A stretch of DNA of 64,000 nt, taken from Streblospio benedicti. Lineage: Eukaryota > Annelida > Polychaeta > Spionida > Spionidae. The stretch covers positions 61,692,038 to 61,756,037 of the forward strand of contig CM032664.1 in NCBI GenBank assembly GCA_019095985.1, in the 5' to 3' direction. Below are positions 30,501-39,700 of the stretch, in pieces. The number at the start of each line of letters is the position of its first letter. Positions within the stretch are counted from its first letter, which is position 1. The notes under the pieces are model-generated. The model had not been told where the DNA came from. It did not search any database and worked only from the letters and a program-made list of their open reading frames with translations. The translations under genes and the position numbers were made by a program.

Positions 30501-31277
30501 AGAGCTTTTTTACCAGCGTGTTTTATTTGGTTTAGGAAACTGTCTTCAATAAGCGCATCAGAACCAAAATTAAGAACAACGTCAATAAAACCAGGTATAC
30601 CACCAGTCATAAGACCCTGCAAAAATAACCTAAACAATTGCAGACTCATTCACAATGTAGAGCATTGTGTACTAGTTACAAAAAAGTTAACAGAACGTTT
30701 TTACCTTAATTCGTGGTAATGTAACAGTTGGTGGATGAGCTTTTGCTAAGAAAGCTTTACTGCTGGAAGATGCTATTTTACTTCTGAGAAACTTCATGAA
30801 CGGAAGTGTGCCATTTGCTTTGGGTAACACAAAGTCTGCCCTTAAGGCATCAATAAGAACAAAAATAATTTTTCCAAAAGAAGGTGACAATTGTTGACCT
30901 GTCTCATTATGTCCATAATTTTCACTATCATTTGTTCTGAAAAAAAAATATTCACGATTTCAGCCCACAAAATATATGGATTTTCTTACATTTGCTTCAA
31001 ATAAGCCTAACAAAAATTCATGTATGTGCCTTTGCTACGCACACAGTTTGAAATCTACAGTAATTGAGTAATACTGAAACAGCGATCTTTAGCTGTCTTA
31101 TAACACAAGGTAATTATATCATATAATGAAACACATTTACCTTGGATCAAATTGAAAATCGTTCCATGTTGAAAATCCTGGTGCAGACGATTTTATTGGG
31201 AAGAAGCCTTTCAGAAATATCAAAACACAAACCAATTGCAACAAAATACATGCACCCAGAAAAATACTTTGTTTCAT
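24567..31277 (-). CDS. PIGG: GPI ethanolamine phosphate transferase 2 (PIG-G)
   Basis: Multi-pass ER enzyme that transfers ethanolamine phosphate to the second mannose of GPI precursors. Exons: 31141-31277, 30705-30936, 30407-30616, 30019-30207, 29212-29353, 28447-28662, 28118-28338, 27448-27708, 26610-27022, 26066-26263, 25328-25736, 25001-25155, 24567-24783; all phases agree, 999 aa (human 983). An N-terminal membrane anchor (ILLQLVCVLIFLKGFFP) is followed by the lumenal alkaline-phosphatase-type domain: metal/nucleophile motifs LIDALRADF, PPTVTLPR, HYLGLDHIGH, CGDHGMSEQGSHG. Next comes the linker QTDVASTLSILFGMP. The C-terminal half holds multiple hydrophobic segments including GDKWSHLPD, LLGIYCFRAA, GNSNSLATVD and the conserved end RYHLFVWSVFSPKLLYE. 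Start: the ATG at 31277 fits the family. An out-of-frame ATG at 31311 precedes it. Head to head with WASHC5. Confidence 0.96.
27136..27297. mobile_element. 162-bp near-perfect foldback element in a PIGG intron
   Basis: The arms pair along most of their length: AACAGATTATAAAGTTAAAAAGG outside (reverse complement on the right), and GCATCATTGATGCTT with AAGCATCAATGATGC at the centre around CACTTG. Probably a MITE. The central ~45 bp also looks like a miRNA-type hairpin. Confidence 0.7.
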
Positions 31278-31311
31278 TTTGCATCTGTTTGAGGGTTTTT
31301 TTCACAATCAT
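31147..31311 (-). promoter_or_regulatory. Upstream ORF overlapping the PIGG start
   Basis: An ATG at 31309-31311, after the acceptor whose exon starts at 31318, opens a 54-codon frame ending with the stop at 31147-31149. It overlaps the PIGG start (31277) in another frame. If this leader is used, initiation at PIGG would need leaky scanning. Confidence 0.5.
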
Positions 31312-31471
31312 TCCAAATCTGAAATTTAGCAATAGGTTAAATACATTAATTCTCTGTGTACAAAATATCTAATTCATAATATCATGGTAAAAATTTAAGA
31401 CCTTTCAGTTTTCAACTTTTAACTTATGATACCCTTAAGGTGGGACTGTGCTATAACTTACATGTAGCTTA

Positions 31472-31962
31472 ACAAGAGGACCATAAGGGTCCTAATGGCG
31501 CTCACCTGCATGCGTAAATTTGGCTTTAAAATTAAGTGAGAGGTGCCCTGGTGAATAATGAAACAGGTTAAATGTATACAAAATGTGTCAGATGCAACCC
31601 TGGAAAGGGTCAATTTTACATCCAGGGTCATGATTCCAATATTATACGATGACGATACAGCCATACAAGTTTTATGCAAGTTTTGTAAAATCAAATGAAA
31701 AATGAAGAAATTACTTAGTAAAAATTCCAGCGTCTATGGCTTTAATAAAGTTCAAATAGTTTCATTTATGATGCAGTTTGCATTATGACAAACAGATTGT
31801 TTGCATTATGCTAACAAATTGCATAGGCCTCTGTGGATGGGGTTATGCAGTTTTCATTATGAATAAATGAAGATTGCATTATGACTAACAATTGTTGACG
31901 GACGGACGAAAGGTTATCACAAAAGCTCACATGCTGTTTCACAGCAGGTGAGCTAAAAACTA
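31472..31962 (+). repeat. Dispersed ~490-bp repeat ending GGTGAGCTAAAAA, copy 2
   Basis: Same family as 8549-8984: AAGAGGACCATAAGGGTCC, GCTCACCTG at the start; GACGGACGGACGAAAGG and CAGGTGAGCTAAAAA at the end. Lies in the 5' intron of PIGG. Confidence 0.65.
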
Positions 31963-32041
31963 ACTAGCAACTTAGATTTTTTTGTTGATACTGGACATTA
32001 CAACAGTAGCATTTTTATAGGGTATACAATTTGATACACTA

Positions 32042-32242
32042 CTACTCACTTTAAACGTAAAACTTGACGTTGCGGTCACCATCACAGGACCTTCAACAGA
32101 ATTGACTCTTCCATGTTCTGTCTGATGGGAATTCCACCTGTCAGACAAGCGCCAGTGTGACATCATCAAGATACAGAAAGAGTCACTTCTGTTGAAGGTC
32201 CCGTGATGGTGACCGCAACGCCAAGTTTTTTAAAGTGAGTAG
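32042..32242. mobile_element. 201-bp MITE with ~65-bp inverted repeats
   Basis: Arms run CTACTCACTTTAAA ... GCGGTCACCATCAC ... GACCTTCAACAGAA and the complement on the right. TTGATA occurs just outside both ends, though it does not abut them. No coding capacity. Confidence 0.75.
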
Positions 32243-32279
32243 TTGATATATTCTACTACTAAGAACAGTCTACATAAAA

Positions 32280-33090
32280 AGTAGCATTTTAATAATTGTG
32301 GGGGGGGGCTTGAACTTGTTAGATAACTGTTGGGGGGGATCACCTAACTTTTATGTTACACTACGCTATTTTTTTTAAATATATTCTGTTAGCAATTGTT
32401 CAGAAACGCAATGACTATATAGAGGACTTTGCTTTGATTGGGGGCGGGGTTACTCAACTTTTTAAAATGTTGATGGTGGTGGTGGTGGTGGGGGGGGGGG
32501 GGGGTGTTCAGGTAATAAAAGTGGTAGGGTAGAGGAAGAGCTCACGTGCTCATGTTATGGGCACATTCATCATAGAGTTGATTATTACGTTATCTCCACG
32601 GGATCGCACACGTTTGACGTAATAACAGAAGGTAGTCAGAGATAACAGTCAGGAGATTAATTTGCTATATGTTTACCTAATGAAACAACAAGTTTTAATT
32701 TACATATTTGCTCACGAACATTAGTAACTATAATTCAGGCAAACTGTTAAGTGGTGTTTGCAATCAGGGAAACATTTTACAATAGTTACAACTGCACCTC
32801 ATGAACTGCCCAAAACGTGAGCAATATTCCGTAAGTGGAACGTGTACACGTGAAAACAATCATCAAAACATTTTTTAAGATATATAATACTTGTTAGACG
32901 AATTTAGATAGAACATGAACTATACTGTAATTATCTGTTGAAATATCATATATGTATTCATTATTTATGAAGGAAATCACATTGTAAGTGGGATGTTTCG
33001 GAAAACTGCTCATAACGTGAGCACTTCCTCTATTGAACTTTTTCTTCGAGCCCCCAAACCACCACCCCTCATCCACCCCCTGTGGTATTG
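32280..33090. other. G-rich, inverted-repeat-like stretch, no gene
   Basis: Contains G runs at 32301-32340 and a GGT repeat leading into a long G run at 32461-32504, able to form G-quadruplexes. AGAGGAAGAGCTCACGTGCTC (32532-32552) is mirrored by GCTCATAACGTGAGCACTTCC (33008-33028), suggesting a degraded inverted-repeat transposon. No coding region recognised. Confidence 0.4.
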
Positions 33091-33507
33091 TTATTTATGA
33101 TCATTCCCTTAAGCCTAACCACTAATACGCGGCGTCAGTATGCAGGATCTGTAATATAAATAGCCAACTTGGAATAACTTATGCCATATATTTGTATTTG
33201 GTTACCTTAATCAAGCTTTAAGCCTATATATCTTGGGTTCTCTCAAGTCATAGTTCATTATATGGTGATCATGAACAAACATCAATAAAATTTCTAAAAT
33301 AAAGCCTTGTTCCACCTCATAATTTACAATATGGAACAGAACTCAATAATTACAATCAAATAAGTAATTCAAAAGTGGCAGAATATGAACTTCATATAGT
33401 CTAAGTATTGAAAGGCACCATATTTTCGCCCACATTCATATGAAAAATAAAAAAGTAACAAATAAAATCTAATTATCATTAAGTAAAATAAGAATCACTA
33501 TATACCT

Positions 33508-33700
33508 GCAGCATTCTCAATGCGATGGATTTAGATTACGAACACGAATATTTCACATTTGCAGTTGTTAAATCAATTTCGTTTAGATCTACCAGACTTG
33601 ACATGTTTTGCTACACTGACCTCCAACCTCACTTCTCGCTAAAGCCACCATCATGTGACAGATAGAAATATAACAAGACTCCTGCTACTGAAATAAATAA
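33508..33700. promoter_or_regulatory. Probable shared promoter and first exons of PIGG and WASHC5
   Basis: On the minus strand a CTGCAG|GTATATA donor at 33506-33507 could end a non-coding PIGG exon of ~150 bp that splices to the acceptor at 31319-31320. On the plus strand AAATAAG|GTTAGT near 33700 could end the WASHC5 leader that splices to 36767. CATGTGAC lies between them. All inferred from splice motifs. Confidence 0.35.
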
Positions 33701-34434
33701 GGTTAGTAAGTTGGTTATTGCATGTATTGTTATATTAACCTGGGAATGTCACACAGCATTTATGCAAGAATAATTTCACGAATAATCTATTTGCGCCTAT
33801 GTACAGTGTACACATTCTATTAACAATTATTTCTAATTTGATCTTTCTAAATAACGCCCCCTTTCACATTTCCTGAAAATAAAACACTAACTAGAATATC
33901 ATTATCCCTTTACGTATTGACAAGTGATCTAACCATTATTTTCTAGTTTATTATGTGTCATAGTGTATTTTAAACGATTGAAACGATTTCTCATGTGTCA
34001 TTTCGGTGTGAATATTGCCTGCTTTCATTGTTTTTAACTTTAGACATAATGCAATCATACTACTATCAATTTTGATCCAGTGGCAGTGCACTTACAATAT
34101 TGAATAATACCGTAAATAGCCGCTTTGATGCTAATATTTTTGCTCCACTTGTACTCATATAAATGAGTTAATTTATTTGGTTTTACCGTTATAATTAATA
34201 TTGTAACCATTACACAATTTATATATGTTGTCAATGATCATTGGTGAACAACAATATTGAAGATCATTGGTAAATACCTAAAGCGCCGTCATTCTGCCAC
34301 AAATTAGGAGACGAATATGTCACAAAATTAATGTGGCAGTCGGTTTGAAAATGTGTGTCCAAATAAACCCCAATTAATTCAATAAGTTCTGGGTGTGTGC
34401 TATTCACTGAAGTCTACCTACATAAGTTAATTGG

Positions 34435-34525
34435 TAGATGCAGTCGCCAGAGTTCTGACATACGTGTACATTTTAGTGACATGACGAGACTCTGACATAT
34501 GTCGGAACTCTGGCGACTGCATCTA
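34435..34525. mobile_element. 91-bp foldback element
   Basis: TAGATGCAGTCGCCAGAGTTC is mirrored by GAACTCTGGCGACTGCATCTA, with inner pairing through TGACATA. A fainter relative starts near 43912. Probably a very short MITE. Confidence 0.65.
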
Positions 34526-34980
34526 TTACACAAACTTTGCATCGTATTTATTCTAATGTTTCATGCACCTTTAGATGTATACACCGTTACCCCATGTACA
34601 TGTGCATTGTTGGTAGAATGGGTGAATTTTAAAGTAAGCTAATTTTAAATGGCCGATGTCTATACTGATAACCCATATTGGCGCCACTCATCTTCAATAC
34701 ATCGATCACGCATTAACTGAGCATCGGACTAACAGACATGAGACATCTGTGGATGACATCCTAAATATTTATGGATATCCCTCAGATTATCAATGATTTT
34801 CACTGATAAACATCGATGTCGGAATGATGCATGGTTATGTGATGCCGCGGTTACACATGCCTGCTGATGTCCGACCAATTACTGTACCGTGCTTACCCAT
34901 GAGACGTTTAGTGACAGATGCATTGGTCCCCCATCAGATCCACATCCTTAATTACTGATGTGACTTAGATGTGGCTGGTG

Positions 34981-35114
34981 TTTGCACCAAAGGCAAACTG
35001 GGGTCGCAACTGCATCAATGAACTTTGTAAAGAAATTTAGTATTTGAATGTGTGATACTTTCTCTTTGATTTAAACAAATCAAAGCCACTGATGCAGCTG
35101 TCTTTGGTGTGAAC
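34981..35114. mobile_element. Inverted-repeat element of the CCAAAGGCA/TGATGCAG family, copy 1
   Basis: GCACCAAAGGCAAACTG plus CTGCATCAATGAACTTTG face CACTGATGCAGCTGTCTTTGGTG. Relatives at 45792-45909 and 60412-60690. Confidence 0.55.
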
Positions 35115-35368
35115 AGATACCCTCTGATGTCACACCGATGTCAGAACAAAGCTTAGGGACCATTCAGTATTTATGACAGGTGTCACAAAAGTGGCTCGGA
35201 CACAATGCATCCTGATAGATTGACAACGTGCCCAATAAACAAAGTCAGTGGAAGCCTGTCTGATTAAGGCTGGCACGGTTGGTGAAGCTAAATATAGCGT
35301 CAGGTGTCAGACAGTGTGATTGCGCAATGCAGCATATAGGCGAAGTTGAGGAGTGTGTCCTTCGTCAT

Positions 35369-35465
35369 GGGAGATTGGCGTAATTGGTAGCGCACCCGAC
35401 TATGACATATAAGACCGGTCTGAATCATAGCCGGGAGGTCGTGAGTTCGAGTCCACGATCTTCCA
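35369..35465 (+). other. tRNA-like domain in the 5' LTR
   Basis: A 7-bp acceptor stem (GGGAGAT with ATCTTCC), an A-box-like TGGCGTAATTGGTAGCGC, an expanded anticodon arm (CCCG..CGGG with an inner CTATGA/TCATAG stem), and a B-box-like GTGAGTTCGAGTCC. The pattern recalls intron-bearing Arg/Ile tRNAs. The T arm is imperfect, so it may be a tRNA relic and not a functional gene. Confidence 0.6.
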
Positions 35466-36157
35466 AATCACATTTACAAGCAACACTGACTTTCGTTTCA
35501 ATTGGTGGAAGACAAGGACCCGGGTGCTTCGGTAGAAGCCACCGGGTAGCTCCCTGTGAAATTGTCCATGGGTAGTGGGCTGGCCTTGTGTGCAAGACAT
35601 TGGGGGAGGGGGCTTACCGCCGGGAATTTCGAACTCAGGTAGATGGGTAGTGTGATCTGACAGGATGATGGAAAGTTAGATCTGAGAATTCTTACGGGTC
35701 CCTCGGTCACCAAAAGCTGACTATGGGACGTTTGCTTTCCCGGGAGAATTCCTGATCTGATAATAGTGTTCCGTAAATTGTGTTCCGTGGCGCCCCTTGA
35801 AAGATAGAACTCCCTATCTCACTATCTCCAAACACTCTATGATACGTTAACGCCACTTCATGGGGGCTTCGGGTCGTACCTGAAAAGATGTGGATCCGAC
35901 GTCCGCCCTAAGGCCGTGTACTGGCTCAGGTGTCGAGAGTTGTCGATGGAGTAGGAAGTTGGGGGAGTCTGTCACAAAAGTGGCTCGGACACAATGCATC
36001 TTGATAGATTGACAACGTGCCCAATAAACAAAGTCAGTGGAAGCCTGTCTGATTAAGGCTGGCACAGTTGGTGAAGCTAAATATAGCGTCAGGTGTCAGA
36101 CAGTCTGATTGCGCAGCGTAGCATATAGGCGAAGTTGAGGAGTGTGTCCTTCGTCAT

Positions 36158-36254
36158 GGGAGATTGGCGTAATTGGTAGTGCACCCGACTATGACACATA
36201 AGACCGGTCTGAATCATAGCCGGGAGGTCGTGAGTTCGAGTCCACGATCTTCCA
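36158..36254 (+). other. tRNA-like domain in the 3' LTR
   Basis: Second copy of the domain at 35369-35465, with the same acceptor ends and box-like motifs. Confidence 0.6.
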
Positions 36255-36768
36255 AATCACCTTTACAAGCAACACTGACTTTCGTTTCACAGGGTGGGGT
36301 AGGAGGATTTTAGGGCGGGCCATGAACTTATGTCACAAAGTTTGGAGGGGGGGCAATCAATTTTTTCACACACTTTTGAGGGTGGGCTATCAATTTTTTT
36401 CACTGCAGCGTACACCAATTTTTGAGAGATTAGATGGACTAAAATTTACTTATTTTTATATGTTGATATTGATCAAATAGAATTTTATTTAAGTGACAAT
36501 GATTGTGCTAACTGTTGAGAGGGGGTCATCAAGTTTTATCACATGAAATTGAGGGGGGTCACCAATTTTTTCACAAAGATTCGAGGGGGGCTATTAATTT
36601 TTTCACAGCATTTTTGGAAAATCCTCCCACCCCACCCTGTCATAAATACTGAATCATCCCCTAGTCCTTGCACTGATCGCCCACCGGTCTCCACATCGGC
36701 TGGCAAATTCAGTTAAGACGCAAGTGTGGAATAATAACATTTTTTATATTTGTATACTTATTACAGAA

Positions 36769-39700
36769 ATGGCAGACTTCTTGGCTGAAAATAATATTTG
36801 TGGACAAACTATACTGCGTTTAGTGTCTCGTGGAAATGCAGTTATTGCTGAATTACTTCGTTTAGCAGACTTTATTCCTCCAGTATTCAAATCTGAAAAC
36901 AAGGCTGACCTTACCAAATACGGCGATCTTCTGTGTGATTTTAGCTACTTTAAAAATGCTGAATATTTTGAAAATAGGTTACAAACAAAACTGGTAAGTC
37001 TCTTTCATAAATGAACATTTTAAGAAGAAATTGTAGATATATCTTTCCTTCATTTTAGTGAAAGTCTCACTGTCTGTTTTTCTTACACACGTTTTTAATC
37101 ATTCAATTCAGGGCCTAGAAGATCTTGATGAAGAATTGAAAGAGAATCACATTGAGATTCTTACCAGATTCTATCTTGCATTTGAAAGTGTTCATAAATA
37201 TGTCTCAGAACTTAACAGGTAACGAAATATTTTTTTTAGTTTATGGTAGGATAGAATAGAATTTGAAAGCATGAATGAAATAGAATGTATTTTCTTTTCA
37301 TTTAAGATCTTTATACGTCCTCATCTTATGGTGATGTTCAAGGGCTGACATAGGCTGGCCAACACGCATATAATATTTCCATTATTATAAATGATAGAAC
37401 CAACATCTTTTTTATTCACATTTTAATTAAATATTTTCAACCTTGTGGTCATCTTCAGAATATATTTCCATTGTATTTTAAGATTTTTGGAAGATCTTGA
37501 GGAAGGCGTTTACATTCAACAGACACTGGAATCAGTTCTACTCAATGAAGATGGAAAGCAGTTAATGGTGAATAAATGAGAATCTGTTATGATATTGCCA
37601 TGTTGAATTCTATTTTCTATTAATCTTTAGAATTTATTAACTTTTATTTAAATAAATGTTTATTATTTCTTAGGTTGAGGCACTTTTTCTTTATGGAGTG
37701 ATGCTAACAGTTATTGAGCAGAAAATTGATGGTTCTGTTAGAGAGCGCATTCTTGTCTCATACTATCGATATGGTGGGAAAACCTCTGCAGATTCCAATA
37801 TCGATGATGTCTGTAAATTGTTAAGGAGTACAGGCTACAGCAATACACAAGGCTCTAAAAGACCTCCTGACTACCCTGAATCATATTTTGGGTAATGCAG
37901 TAATAGTATTTGTTCCCATCTTACCTTGCATATACCCATACATAAACATGAATGTGAACACAAACACATCAGTTTTCAACATTTACTAATGAATAGATTT
38001 TTTTCCATATCATGTGTGCCTTCACTATCTTTACAGTGATATTCATCAATTTTTAAATTTGTTCCTTTCATTTTCAGACGAATACCAATCAACCAGACGT
38101 TTATAAACATGGTCATTGGTCGACTTCGTTCAGATGACATTTACAACCAAATCTCGGCTTATCCATTCCCAGAACACCGAAGTACAGCGCTAGCTACTCA
38201 GGCTTCAATGTTATATGTTATTTTATATTTTGCACCAGACATTCTGCACAATCATCAGGCAAAAATGAGGGAAATCGTTGACAAACATTTTCCCGATAAT
38301 TGGGTAAGAAGATCTATTTTATCTACAATGTAATAGTTTTTTATTGTAGTATATATATATATAATTTCTTGATTAGACTTATAGATCCAAGTCAGGTTAG
38401 CACTATATATATATATGTATTCTATGTCTGAAATAAATAAATAAATAAAATGAAAAATAGTCCTAACCTGACTCGGATTAAAAACTAATCACTTAATTAC
38501 ATATGATGATATATTCCCAAGTCAAAAAAATCAACATTATTGTAGTATTTATTTGTTTGGTTCATTTCTAAATAGTTTGTGTTGAAATTAGATGTGTATA
38601 ATTATAATTCTATTAACTACAGACAATTTACATTGCACAGTATCATGTATTTTTTTTTTCAATGCATACTTTACTGCAGGTGTTAAGTGTGTACATGGGG
38701 ATCACAGTTAACTTATTAGATGCGTGGTCGCCTTACAAGGCAGCATCTACCGCTTTGAACAACACACTGGAAACAAGCAATGTTAAAGAACAAGGCGTTA
38801 AATATGCTACGAAAGTACAAAAGTTGATTCCAGCGCTACAACAATTTCTAAAAGAAGGAGTTCTGAGAGAGGACTATGTGCTGGACAATATTCCCCGGCT
38901 CATGAACGTTATGAGAGAAGCTAATGTGGCCCTGCGCTGGATGATGATGCATAACGCACCATTGACAAATAGTATGTATCATGATTGTACATAGTGTGTG
39001 CACTCTTAGAACCAAAGAATTGCAATGTTGAGGCATATTTCATCACGGTTTTTCAATTCGAAAATTTAGTTAAAATTTTTCAAACAAGAAAAATCGCTCG
39101 AACAATAAAATACTTGAAAGTATAGATTGCATAATTTGTTGAAATGAGTTTTCCAAACTTTAACAACTTATGGTATAATGACTAATGATGTGTTTATTAT
39201 CACTTAATTGAAGAATTATTTTTCTGATAATTTTAGGTGCTGCTGACAATAAACGATGTAGACAGCTCAGGGATCAAGTTGCTGCAGACAGTCATTTTAA
39301 TGCAGAAACAGTGTTCCGGTTACTCCTAAATACAGCTCAGTTTGAGCTTCAGCTTAAAGAAGTAAGTAATGAATATGAATTTATAATGAAGTTTGCTAAA
39401 AGTTGAGAATTATTGAAGTGATAATCTCACCGCCGTTTCCTATATGGTACGGTAAGGTTTTAGCATTTGATTGAAAAGTATTGTCTGACAAATTTTTGTA
39501 GATGTTTCGTAAAATGCTTGATGAAAAACAACAAAAGTGGGAAGCGAATAAATTGGAAGGAAGCGAAAGAATGCAGGAATTGAGTGAAGTATTTTCTGGA
39601 ACGAAACCTCTTACCCGAGTGGAAAAAAATGGTATGATTGAAAGAAATGTTATGCTTATCTCTGTATTTAAGTAAAAAATAACTTGAGTTATGCCCAGTG

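Larger units (their letters stand above)
35181..36289 (+). mobile_element. Miniature LTR retrotransposon (TRIM-like), 1109 bp, nested
   Basis: Two 320-bp direct repeats, 35181-35500 and 35970-36289, start TG and end CA. About nine mismatches and no length change separate them (~97% identical), so insertion was fairly recent. CAGG flanks both sides as a 4-bp target duplication within the host transposon. The internal region (35501-35969) has a PBS-like TGGTGGAAGAC two bases inside the 5' repeat and a purine-rich tract (GGAAGTTGGGGGAG) just before the 3' repeat. No gag/pol-like frame is seen. Structurally it looks whole for a non-autonomous element. The family that would mobilise it is unknown. 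Confidence 0.8.
35154..36663. mobile_element. TA-flanked inverted-repeat DNA transposon hosting a nested LTR element
   Basis: Left end GGGACCATTCAGTATTTATG at 35156 and the complementary right end ending at 36661 are each bordered by TA. The inverted repeat continues through CAGGGTGGGGTAGGAGGATTTT once the nested insert (35181-36289) is set aside, leaving a ~400-bp non-autonomous element. The right part (36290-36620) carries repeated GGGGG..ATCAATTTTTTCAC motifs. Superfamily not recognised. Confidence 0.75.

Noticed and set aside
35369-35465. Call of a bona fide tRNA gene
   Set aside because: The T arm and anticodon arm are not canonical, and the segment lies wholly within a repeated LTR, so it is reported only as tRNA-like.
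35384-36065. Short open frames inside the miniature LTR element
   Set aside because: They cross LTR boundaries or the tRNA-like domain, resemble no gag/pol protein, and look random.
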